A stretch of 64,000 nt of DNA, from positions 42,027,501 through 42,091,500 of the forward strand of contig CM060989.1 in assembly GCA_030765065.1 (NCBI GenBank), read 5' to 3'. The position numbers were made by a program, and so were the translations under genes. This stretch comes from Deroplatys truncata (Eukaryota; Arthropoda; Insecta; Mantodea; Mantidae). Below, piece after piece: positions 54,640-64,000 of the stretch. A model generated the notes under the pieces. The model made no database searches. It had not been told where the DNA came from and worked only from the letters and a program-made list of their open reading frames with translations. The stretch's first letter is position 1; every line of letters starts with the position of its first letter.

Positions 54640-55235
54640 TATGCATAAACATAAATTCTATTATTTTCAAAACTTCAAAAATCCGCTCCACAGGATTGCT
54701 TAATGTACCCTTTAGAAGATATTACTAAGTTTCACTGATCTAACTCAGAGAAAACGTACACTGTTAGTGGAAAATTTCAATGTTCTAGAAAGCTATGCAG
54801 AAGAGTTTTTTTTTAAAAAAATGGTAATTGATGTAAATTCATATGAATCAATCAAAAATTGCAACATAAAATAGTGTCATTAGCTTTAGTCTGCAAGCAT
54901 TTCCAACAAGAAATATCACACAATCAATGCTGTGATATCAAGTTAGCAAGTTCGATCATTCTTTTTATTTTGCTCCATCGGTATTATTATACAAAAAGAT
55001 GATAAGAGTTATACCTTTCCTTGTGTTTTCGTTCTGTTTATTATTATTTTAATATCTTAAGACAGCATCAAAAATTTTAACTTCATAAGTTGGTCTACGT
55101 GTTTATTTACTCTCTGGAAGCAACAGCGGATTTTTAATTCGATTATAACTGACTTCACATAACCTGGTATTGTTCCGATTCATATATATATATATATATA
55201 TATATATACCTACTGGGTAAAATTGCTGTAGGCCA
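54640..55235 (+). repeat. Dispersed repeat Rep2, empty-site copy
   Basis: It matches the two halves of Rep2 at 48857-49200 and 50284-50530 without the 1083-bp insertion. A (TA)n run at 55184-55208 is expanded compared with the other copy. Confidence 0.78.
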
Positions 55236-56261
55236 ATTTTGTGATAATACTGAGACCCAACGTTTAAATTTCCTGAACTCAGTTATTACAAACAAATTTA
55301 AGAATTCAGCTAAGAAGACAAAACCTGCCGACAGAGAGCAGGGTGCTTCTCGTGTACAACTTGCATAGGCGCCAAGTGAGATCTTCTCCATAAAGATGAC
55401 GAATGTGTGGTGAAGGAAGAGCAGGGAAATCTCTGGCAAGCAGTTCCCCTTCCTCCAAAAAGCCAGGGAGCAGTTTGGGGAAATCGTAGAATTATTACCA
55501 ATGGAAGTATACGCAGGAAAGTTAGGAATTGATCAGATAATATACCAGAAATGCAACTGAGAAGCTTTAATGACAGACAAATAAGCCTAAAATTTAAAAC
55601 CAGTCTTAGAAGTATGTGCATGTAGTTTGTGTATCCTTACATTTCTAACTTTTATGATTTATAGTTTTTACGCTACAGATTTGCTTATCCGAAACAATTG
55701 CGAGACAAATATGGTAGGTAAGTTTTCATTCTAACTTAAAATTACGGGAATCCAAGTCATGTTTAAAAAAAATGGTTAAATAGGCTCAAGTAGACATTAA
55801 AAAGTCCTATCACGCTAATATTATATCTGATAAATTCATCACCCATTATGTCATAAACTAAAACATCCAGACTAAATTTATATATGGGATAAAATAGTAA
55901 ACCATGTTTCTCGACTAATGTAAGTGGCTCCCCCCCCCCAAATAAGTTGCTTCGCTTATACTCGTACAGCCAAATCTGCAGACATTTACAGATAGGTTCT
56001 GCCAATTTAAGAAAGCTAAATTTGACGAAGTAATGCAGCCAACATATGAAAATGTTGTGAAATGAGGGCAAAAAAAGGCGGCAAAGTGTAGCGTTATTGT
56101 GAATAACCTTAAGGTTACATTCAGATTAACAAAATGGAGTGTGACGGCTGTGAGCAACAGTTGTTGAGGTTTAAATGCAGATTTTGGGAAAAAGATGATT
56201 TAGTGGAGCTATTAATGCAATGCGGTGCACTGCGAAGGGCAATTCGTTGTGAAAATGTAGC
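55236..56261. other. Nothing recognised
   Basis: Several overlapping minus-strand frames up to 103 codons (55155-55621, 55763-56157) contain no known motif. They are probably chance or decayed sequence. Confidence 0.4.
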
Positions 56262-56960
56262 ACGCTCGCTTCGCTCGGGTACTTTGGTGTAACCAGTGGT
56301 TGCTAATTCACCTAAGTTTAAATAAAACAACTAAGTTTAACCTAACTTCCCGTAAATCAGAAACAAAAGTTTATAATGAAGAAAACTAAACCAAACTAAA
56401 TCTAACCTAACATCCCATGAAGCAGAATATAAAGTTTATATAAAAAATCTAAACCTAACCTAATCTTCCGTGAATCAGAATTCAAAGTTTATATAAAACA
56501 AACTAAACTAAACTAACCAAACCAAACCAAACCTCCCGTGAATCAGAAACCAAAGTTTATATAAAAAATCTAAATCAAACCTAATCTAATCTAATCTAAT
56601 CTAACCTCACCTAGACTTCCGTGAACCAGAATTCACAAAGTTTATATAAAAAAAACTAAAGCCAACCCAACCTCCAGTGAATCAGAAACCAATGTTTATA
56701 TAAAAAGCTAAACCTAACCTACCATAACTTCTCGTGAATGAGAAACCAAAGCTTATACAACTAGTGAATTATAAACATCGTTAAGGATATATGCGCGTTT
56801 CACTGGCGTGCTTTGGTGTAACCACTAGTTGCTGATTAATCTTTATACAAAAAAAACTAAACCTAACCTATTCTCCCGTGAATTAGAGACCGAAGCTTAT
56901 ATAAATAATGAATCATACACAGCGTTAAGAAATGCACGCTCGCCTCGTATTGATCACTAG
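56262..56960 (+). repeat. Irregular minisatellite with CCTAA-like spacers
   Basis: Eight units share TCCCGTGAATCAGAAACCAA, then AGTTTATATAAAA. They start near 56348, 56411, 56464, 56532, 56616, 56671, 56728 and 56871. Between units are variable runs of AACCTAACCTAA-, CTAAA- and CTAAT-type pentamers, so the period varies from about 53 to 140. A longer unit (GCTCGC...CTTTGGTGTAACCA.T.GTTGCT) occurs at about 56262 and 56790 and is hinted at again near 56938. No coding sequence. Confidence 0.82.
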
Positions 56961-58284
56961 TTTTTTTTTTTTTTTTTTTCGTTTTAGATGTTTGCTGTAT
57001 TTGTATGTGTACCTTGGTCGAGTTTTATTCTATCTTACAATGCTGGAAAGCTCCCATAGTGCCTCGGGTGCAATGCGTGTACATGACGCCAAAGGCGGAC
57101 ATTTCTTTCGCTGGAGAACATATTTCTGTTGATTTGGTTGTGTTCTAATGTGTTGAAATATTTAAAAACTGTGTTAAAATGTTGACTATGTTTATTAACT
57201 CATACAATGCAATAAAAGACGCAGATCAATCGCGGTCCTATTGACGGAAATGGAAAAATAGCGGATATATGACTTCTGAGTTCACTGATATAGTTTAATA
57301 CATTAAGCATTGTTTACAAAGGAAGATGAGATATTTTGTTTATTATACCACCTTTTGATTAAAAATCCAGAGAGAGTTTTCCTAAGGAATAACACAAACT
57401 CGCCTTAGATTTGGTTTGTCTGTTTCAACGAATAATACACGAGCAGAAGCTAAAAATAAATACGAAAACTAACCCTTTACGGAATATATTACATAACCTA
57501 ACAGTTGTACTTTGGCTACGCAAGGCAAAAGTTGAAGTTTACTCTGAAGTTTACCCAATTATAATAAACTGCACATGTTTACTGTTGAAAACCATTGTAA
57601 CTGTACAAAATGAAGTCCTATTTTTAACAGTTGCATATCAATAAACAATTAAGTTAGTTTTTAGACTTCTTTTTAACTTGTGTTCTTGTATTATTTACTA
57701 AAATAATGATAATGCAGCTTTACAGAACAAAATTTAATGGCAAACTTTAAAACGCACACTTATAAAAATTAAAACTTGCTGGAATTTCTTTCTTGTTACA
57801 AACAACAGATGTACTGTAATTAGAGATGGAAGTGGAAGATGCACATTCATTTGTTGGCTCTAGATTCCGTAATTTGTTGATTATTCTCGAATGATGCTGT
57901 CCATTAATATGTTATTGTATCGATAGTTTGGTCAAAGAGGTTACGTGCGGAGATACGTTTCAATGCGAATTTTAGTATCGGGACCATAAGCTAAATGTCA
58001 ACCTGACATTTAATTTAGCTATCTTAAATCGCTTTTGAGAAAATGGGTATTTTATAACAGAAAATGCCATTTACAGAAAAAGCTGCTCAAAGGAAAAATG
58101 GAGAAAACAAACTCGTAGATATTTGCAAAGAAAGGAATAATATGGCTATACATATAGAAGCACCATACTTAACAGCAGTACCAACTAGTAGAGCAAAATT
58201 TCCCCTGAAAGATGAACTGATTAAATGAGTTTACCTCACTACTCCAAAGAGTGTAAGAGTTATTTTTTTATTTTTTTTTTTTTT
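56961..58284. other. Intergenic, nothing recognised
   Basis: About 1.3 kb of AT-rich DNA. A 77-codon frame at 57411-57644 has no motif. A T run closes the stretch where Rep1 is inserted. Confidence 0.4.
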
Positions 58285-59075
58285 ACTTTCTCTACTAAGT
58301 ATAAATAGGGAGAGTACTGTATTCCACCCAAAAATATCGATATTTCAGCGGAAATACATACTTTGAGGACCCTGAACCCCTAGAAGATGTTTTAAAAAAT
58401 ATCCGTGTGTGTTTGTCTTTGAACAGCATAATACAAAAACGAAAAGTCGGATAAATGCCAAACTTAGTATTTATGTTCAGCCTTTCAAAGAAATTCTTTG
58501 AAATTTTTTGTTTTCTAAAAGATGGCTCTAGCGATTTGGATTAAAATACTAATATTGAATATATTTACACGACAAATAAAATGCATATCTTGAATTTTCT
58601 GGGAACAGCCTGTCAAGTTTTCTTCATTCCGAAAGAGTTTTGTATAATCTTGTATAACTGGTAAACGTTAAGCGATAGAGTGAACTTACTATAAAAAAAA
58701 TGTAGATCTCTTTAAAACACACAATTTATTTTAAGTAGCTCTTTTGTGGTATCAACCTTTTCCGAGATATCCATTATTATTGGTTGAGTTGTTCAATTCC
58801 TTGTCTATTTTAAAGTCTATTACTGTCACGTTCAGTTGTTTGTCGCGATGTCATGGAAACAGTATGAAATTTGTGACCAGCGTATAGTGGCAAGTTCTAA
58901 AATATTTGACTGTCGCTATTCGCTTTATAATCTATAACGAAATGTGTAATGCAGCTATTTCTGGAAAGGTTCATCTCCATTAAAATGACAGGAAAATAAA
59001 CTTTTGTAAGAATAATTTGTATACCCGATAATAGGCAATAGAGGGTAGAGAAACTCGTGTGGATGCAACAAATCG
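58285..59075 (+). repeat. Rep1, full-length, plus orientation
   Basis: The head ACTTTCTCTACTAAGTATAA follows a long T run, and the tail GGATGCAACAAATC is followed by more T. The GT tract is short here. The length is 791 bp. Confidence 0.85.
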
Positions 59076-59699
59076 TTTTTTTGTTTTTTTAGCAGTTTTT
59101 GCAATTTAGTCTTCCCCTTATGGTCAATTTGTTGAGTTTCTCATGTTTTGTGTCTGCAAACAATCAGTGAAGTTAGTCCCCATGACAACGTTAAGTTGAA
59201 AATTTTCGACTTGGAATGCTCTGTTCACAATTATACTTTTGCTGCCTGTTACCATCAACAGTAGAACATGTAGAACAGTGAGAAGCGAAAGGAAGGGACA
59301 GTGGCGGAGAAACAGAAAAACAGAGAGAGAGAGAGAGAGAGAAAAGCAAGATTTGATTTAGGAGCAAGGACTTCCTGTATCTTATCTAGCCGGTAGCCGG
59401 AGAGGGATGAATCCCACCCAGAGTATAAATCGTCCCTGTTTGAGTCCGATCCAAAGCTGGTCCCTCTTCTTCAAAATGTGCACATAAATCCGGAGAGCAG
59501 CCGCCAATTATTGTGATGAGGGTGCGGGGTACGGTCAAAGGTCACTCTGATGGCCTTTAGATAGCTCACACAAACCGACGGTATTCTTCCCCTATTAGCT
59601 CTTTAATTCCTTTATCTTACCTTACGTTCTCACCTCATTGCGTTTCACTCCTTCTGGTATTGACATGATAACTCCAAATCCAGAGGTCACAAGTTCGTT
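59076..59699. other. Unidentified, with (GA)n microsatellite
   Basis: A (GA)n run lies at about 59322-59342. Otherwise no motif or repeat is recognised. Confidence 0.4.
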
Positions 59700-60360
59700 T
59701 CCCAAATGAAGCATGGGAATTTTTCTTTAGTCAGGATATTCTCTCTAGTCTCTAAACTCGCGGTAACAATTCGAGAGGCCCCGGTTCGATTCCTGGTCAT
59801 GCTGATCTTGGTTTTTCCATGGTTTTCCTTGCTCGATAGGCCAATGCTAGGATGGTTTCTCATCTTCCACGATGTGTGCCTTTCATTCCACTTTCCTTTT
59901 TCGTGGTATGAGGTGGTGTCTAACAGATGGAGACACTAGAGGGCTGCTTGGCTGAACGGGTCGTTCATCGCTTTCTCTGGCAGTCCAAGTAGTGGGGCGG
60001 GTCTCTGAGCCAGGAACTGTAGGGACTTCCGCGCATCTCTGTGGCGTAGCCTCCTCTGGTCACTTCCCTTCATCCCTTCCTACGGTGGCTGAAATACATC
60101 TCACGTAGGTCGCAGTGAGTGTGATGTCTGCCTCCGTTGTATACCGTATGCCAAGGATGCGAAACCTTACACAGAGGGGATGAAGGGAGCTTCCATTCGC
60201 ACTCACTTCCACTCGTGCTGCCAAGGACTGAAACTTCATTGGTTTAGCTTGTCAATCGGTTCAAATATAGTAGGTGTGTTGAACTATGAACTTTGAACCT
60301 TACCTCTTAAGAGAACAGATTGGGCTTCAGTGCCCTATATCCTATCCTACCTAAAGTCTG
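59700..60360 (+). repeat. tRNA-derived repeat (SINE-like)
   Basis: A perfect B box GGTTCGATTCC lies at 59783-59793, with a weak A-box-like GCGGTAAC upstream. It is followed by a core (GGTTTTTCCATGGTTTTCCT, CGATAGGCCAATGCTAGG) shared with the repeats at 2859-3373 and 60780-60960. About 500 G+C-rich bases follow. The ends are not sharp and no target duplication was found. Confidence 0.55.
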
Positions 60361-60364
60361 AAAG

Positions 60365-60378
60365 TGTGTGTGTGTGTG
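60365..60378. repeat. Short (GT)n run
   Basis: Seven GT pairs right after the tRNA-derived repeat. Confidence 0.7.
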
Positions 60379-60779
60379 AATTTAATGCTTATACAAGAAA
60401 TACAAAAGAGCAACCATCATTGCGTAGAATAATTCTTCCAAAGGTATAATGCCGAGATGTTGGCGACATATAAATGCAGCAAAAACAAAAGAAAAACAAA
60501 AAGTATTCATTTACGACAGAATCTAATTTCGTGTTTATTATTCTCAGATTTGAACAATAAGATGAGGAAACTTCATGTAAGATCTACTGAGGCCGCTAAT
60601 TATTTCAGTTGGTGAGAGAATCCGGGGTTCGAATTCTAGGCACAATCCAAGCCTTTAAATCTGATTTTACTTCTATAGGTTCATGTTGTAAGAAACGATT
60701 AGAAAATCCAAGAGTTCTTTTACAGGACTTTTAGTTTAATCACTAATTAATGTGCTTTCTTATTCGGTAGAAATAGATC

Positions 60780-60960
60780 GAGCGGGAGGCTCAGGTGGTA
60801 ACGTCTGTGTCCCGCACTCGGGAGATTCGAGTTCAAGCCCCTGAAGCCGATCAGTATAACGGAAGCTTTTTTCGCGGTTTTTCTCGGTCGATAGGCGAAT
60901 GCTGGGTTGGATAATTTGATCCGAAAATTTTCCTATCATCACTAAGTTTCATTTCGTTCT
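60780..60960 (+). mobile_element. tRNA-derived SINE
   Basis: The A-box-like AGGCTCAGGTGG lies at 60787-60798 and the B-box-like AGTTCAAGCCC at 60830-60840. The core that follows (TTCGCGGTTTTTCTCGGTCG, ATAGGCGAATGCTGGG) matches that at 59800-59855. The right end is not defined. Confidence 0.6.
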
Positions 60961-61146
60961 TCTTAATCGCCATACCAGGCATTGGACTGATCGCGCATCT
61001 TGGATACGCTATGATCCAAAGTTTGCTTGCTCTTCGACAGACTACGGACCCAGAGCATTGGCTTTTAAGTCCCCGGGGCTGTAAGTCCTAAAAAGAGGAA
61101 TATAATCCGTTAAAGAAGAAGATAGAGTGTAGAGTTAAAATTAATA

Positions 61147-62375
61147 CTCTACGTGATCAAAAGTATCCGGGCACCCCCACAAACATACGTTTATCATCTT
61201 AGGTACATTGTGCTGCCACCTACTGGCTGGTACTCATTATCCGCGACCTCAGTACTCATTAGACATCGTGAAACAGCAGAATGGGACGCTCCGTGGAACT
61301 CACGGACTTCGAACGTGGTCAGGTGATTGGGTGTCAGAAGTCTGTACGCGAGATTTTCACACTCCTAAACATCCCTAGGTCCACTGTTTCTGATGTGATA
61401 GTGAAGTGGAAACGTGAAGGGACATGTACAGCACAAAAGCGCACAGACCGAACTCGTCTGTTGACTGACGGAGACCGCCGACATTTGAAGAGGGTCGTAA
61501 AGAGTAATAGGCAGACATCTATCCAGATCATCACACAAGAATTCCAAACTACATCAGGATCCACTCCAAGTACTATGACAGGTGTGAGGTGACAAACCTT
61601 GGATTGCATGGTCGAGCACCTGCTCATAAGCCACACATCACGCAGGAAAATGTCAAACGACGCCTCGCTTGGTGTAAGGAGCGTCAACATTACACGATTG
61701 AACAGTGGCAAAACGTTGAGTGGAGTGACGAATCACGGTACACAATGTGGCGAGCCGATGCCAGAGTGTGGGTATGGCGAATGTCCGGTGAACGTCATCT
61801 GCCAGCGTGTGTAGTGCCAACAGTGAAATTCGGAGGTGGTGGTGTTATGGTCTGTTTTTCCTGGAGGGGGCTTGCACCTCTTGTTGTTTTGCGTGGCATG
61901 ATCACAGTGCAGACCTACATTGATATTCTAAGCACCTTCTTGCTTCACACTGTTGAAGAGCAATTCGGGGATGGCGATTGCATCTTCCAACACGATCGAG
62001 CACCTGTTCATACTGCACGGGCTGTGGCGGAGTGGTTACATGACAATAACATCCCTGTAATGGACTGGCCTGCACAGAGTCCTGACTTGAATCCTATAGA
62101 ACACCTTTGGGATGTTTTAGAACGCCGACTTCGTGCCAGGCCTCACCGACCTACATCGATACCTCTTCTCAGTTCCGCACTCCGTGAGGAAAGGGCTACC
62201 ATTCCCCAAGAAACATTCCAGCACCTGATTGAAGGTGTGCCTGCGAGAGTGAACACTGTCATCAAGGCTAAGTGTGGGCCAATACCATATTGACTTCCAG
62301 CATTACCGATGGAGGGCGCCACGAACTTGTACGTCATTTTTAGCCAGGTGTCCGGATACTTTTGATCACGTAGTG
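61147..62375 (+). mobile_element. Tc1-like transposon, copy 2, nearly intact
   Basis: This 1229-bp element lies between TA dinucleotides (61145-61146 and 62376-62377). The termini of about 28 bp read CTCTACGTGATCAAAAGTAT, then CCGGGCACC, at the left. The right end is their reverse complement with few differences. The transposase is damaged only by one frameshift, so this is the youngest-looking DNA transposon of the window. Confidence 0.94.
61281..62293 (+). pseudogene. Tc1-like transposase with a single frameshift
   Basis: The start MGRSVELTDFERGQVIG at 61281 opens a paired helix-turn-helix DNA-binding region that runs to 61592. A frameshift at about 61575-61590 leads to the second part, which is open to 62293. 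The catalytic core is complete: Asp in EWSDESRYTMW, Asp in FQHDRAPVHTA and Glu in PDLNPIEHLWD. Thirty-four residues separate the last two, the DD34E signature of Tc1. The glycine-rich box KFGGGGVMVCFSW is also present. At about 337 codons it has the family's normal length. The enzyme would bind its element's ends in the nucleus and excise it. I treat it as inactive because of the shift. Confidence 0.93.
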
Positions 62376-62739
62376 TAGATACTGCAGTTTTCAACCAAAA
62401 TTGATACTGCATATCCTAGACTACACACAAAGTTGGCTTAGATACACTTTAAAGGACAAAGGGGCCTATGACAATCAATTAAAATGTCCTTCATGTTGCA
62501 TAGAATATAACATCCTTTCCAAAATAGCCAAAATAAAATTCCAGATGTTCCAAGCAATATAATCCTATTTATGAGTTTCTAACAATTGTATCGTGTAAGT
62601 CATCCTGAATACAACAAAACGCAACGAAAAAAAACTGGAGAAAGCCATTTGGGAAGGTGTTGCTGACATACGCTATGCTCTTCAAAAGATAAAGTGAATA
62701 GAGTTTTAAAGCATCTCGAATAATAAAGCCACACATTGA
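62376..62739. other. Nothing recognised
   Basis: AT-rich spacer between the Tc1-like element and the next Rep1 copy. Confidence 0.4.
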
Positions 62740-63129
62740 TAGGACTTTAAAGGCTACTCACAGAAATATTCAAGTTAAACGTTTTATTTGCCATGTAAAT
62801 ATCTTTAATATATGGTATTTTAATCAAAATCGTTATAGCTATGTTTCAGTAAATCAAAATTTTCGAAAAATATTCCATGTGAAGGGTAGTTGGGGTAGGG
62901 ATATTTTCTTGAAAATCTTTGTGTTACATCCTTGGAAGATACTAGACTCAAATGCCAAGTTCAGTATTTATCATACTTTTTGTTTTTGAGATACACAGGC
63001 ATGCTTCCAAAAAGGCTTTATTTGAATTCAGGGCGCTTCCAAATATGTATTTCTGGTGAAATCTCGGTATCGAATTTTTGGGTGGAATGCAATACTTCCC
63101 CTACTTACTATACGTAGTAGAGAAACTAA
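62740..63129 (-). repeat. Rep1 hairpin-end half, minus orientation
   Basis: It starts in mid-consensus (GATAGGACTTTAAAGGCTAC) and ends ACTTACTATACGTAGTAGAG with an A-rich flank. Most of the CA tract is missing. Confidence 0.8.
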
Positions 63130-63169
63130 AACTTATGAAAAATAATTAATAGTTCATACTTAATTGGAG

Positions 63170-63410
63170 AGCTATTTTTGGAAAACCAACAATGTAAAGT
63201 GTAGTTTGGGGTGGGGTAGGGTGGGGGGTTTCTTGAATATCTCTGGAAGAGCTGAATCTAAGTATCAAGTTTGGTTTTAACGGACTTCTCGTTTTGAGTT
63301 ATGCTGTTCACAGACACACACTCAAAACATGTAGTTCCGGTTAAATATCGGTATCAAATCTTTAGATAGAGTACAATACGTCCTCTACTTACTGTAAGTA
63401 TGGAGTAGAT
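63170..63410 (-). repeat. Rep1 diverged partial copy
   Basis: AATGTAAAGTGTAGTTTGGG, then AGTATCAAGTTTGG and GAGTTATGCTGTTCACAGAC, closing with a degraded hairpin end near 63405. It lies beside the previous copy in the same orientation. Confidence 0.7.
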
Positions 63411-64000
63411 AAAATAATAATTCACTTTTTTGGGGGGGAAGATTGATTTGAATGATAGATGAGAATGCCACAAAGTTTTAAAGCATGTAAAGAATTAAAT
63501 AGGGCACGCAATTAGATTTATTTTCCTCCTCAGAAGCATCAATGAACTGTGTATGTAAGAAATTATACATTTGAAGGTCTACACTTTTCAGTTGCTTAGC
63601 AACGTTTTCAATACTTACTAATTGTTTTAGGTTCTCTTGCTCGCAGTTATACGCCACTATTCCAAGCACACAAATGTGTATGTTCATTTCCTACTGCACG
63701 ATTCAAACCCTCGAGTGCATGCCGAAACCAGTTTGTTATCTCTCTCAGTGAAGCTTAGAAGCAAAAATTCCTGGTGGACAGAGATATTTCATTAAAAGTC
63801 AGTAAATGTAGGGGCTTGTTTCTCACGCTGAAAACGACTGGTGGGTCCCGCTTAGCATCACAAACATTTTTACGGTTTCCCGGTAAGCATATAAAATGGC
63901 TTCTCTCGTTTTTAAGAGCTTCATAATTACCAACGCTAACTTTTGAATGACGAGTTAGTGGAGTGGAATGGAGGTTTTGACCATTAAAAATCTCGTATCG
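63411..64000. other. Nothing recognised
   Basis: A 69-codon minus-strand frame at 63478-63687 has no recognised motif. The window ends without another feature. Confidence 0.4.

Overview
The window looks like gene-poor nuclear DNA from an arthropod, most likely an insect with a large, repeat-rich genome. The evidence is AT-rich sequence, many Tc1/mariner, LINE, tRNA-derived SINE and Gypsy sequences, and CCTAA-like (insect telomere-type) motifs in a minisatellite. A species cannot be named from the sequence alone. I found no convincing host gene, rRNA or tRNA gene, or CRISPR array. Every recognisable protein-coding stretch belongs to a transposable element.

The centrepiece is a complete Ty3/Gypsy LTR retrotransposon at 6285-15192. 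Its two 1296-bp LTRs look identical, it has an initiator-Met-tRNA primer site, and it carries intact gag and pol. Gag and pol lie in the same frame and are separated by one UGA stop. Around it are DNA transposons. Four copies of one mariner-like family (here MLE-A) lie at 1115-2438, 26042-27389 (minus strand), 45554-46897 and 51566-52838. There are classical mariners at 23601-24852, 34330-35359 and 47033-48240, and Tc1 elements at 28153-29434 and 61147-62375. Fragments of two further transposases lie near 33 kb and 43.9 kb. LINE remnants lie at 3944, 29674, 33590, 37900 and 42764. SINEs or tRNA-derived repeats lie at 2859, 30213, 53574, 59700 and 60780.

The most abundant component is a non-coding family (here Rep1), about 0.75-0.9 kb when full length, with about 20 complete or partial copies in both orientations. 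One copy nested inside another fixes its ends. It has asymmetric 12-bp inverted repeats, a hairpin near one terminus, an internal (GT)n tract and T-run insertion sites. These traits resemble Helentron-associated elements (HINE/DINE-1 type), which makes it the best candidate for an undescribed element. Rep1 also serves as a landing pad: three of the four MLE-A copies and one SINE sit inside it.

Other structures of note are a foldback element of about 360 bp (23271-24886) split by a mariner, an occupied/empty pair of a dispersed repeat (48857-50530 versus 54640-55235), and a LINE 3'-end hairpin conserved by a compensatory base-pair change between copies 34 kb apart. The remaining stretches between elements hold nothing I can identify and are listed as such.
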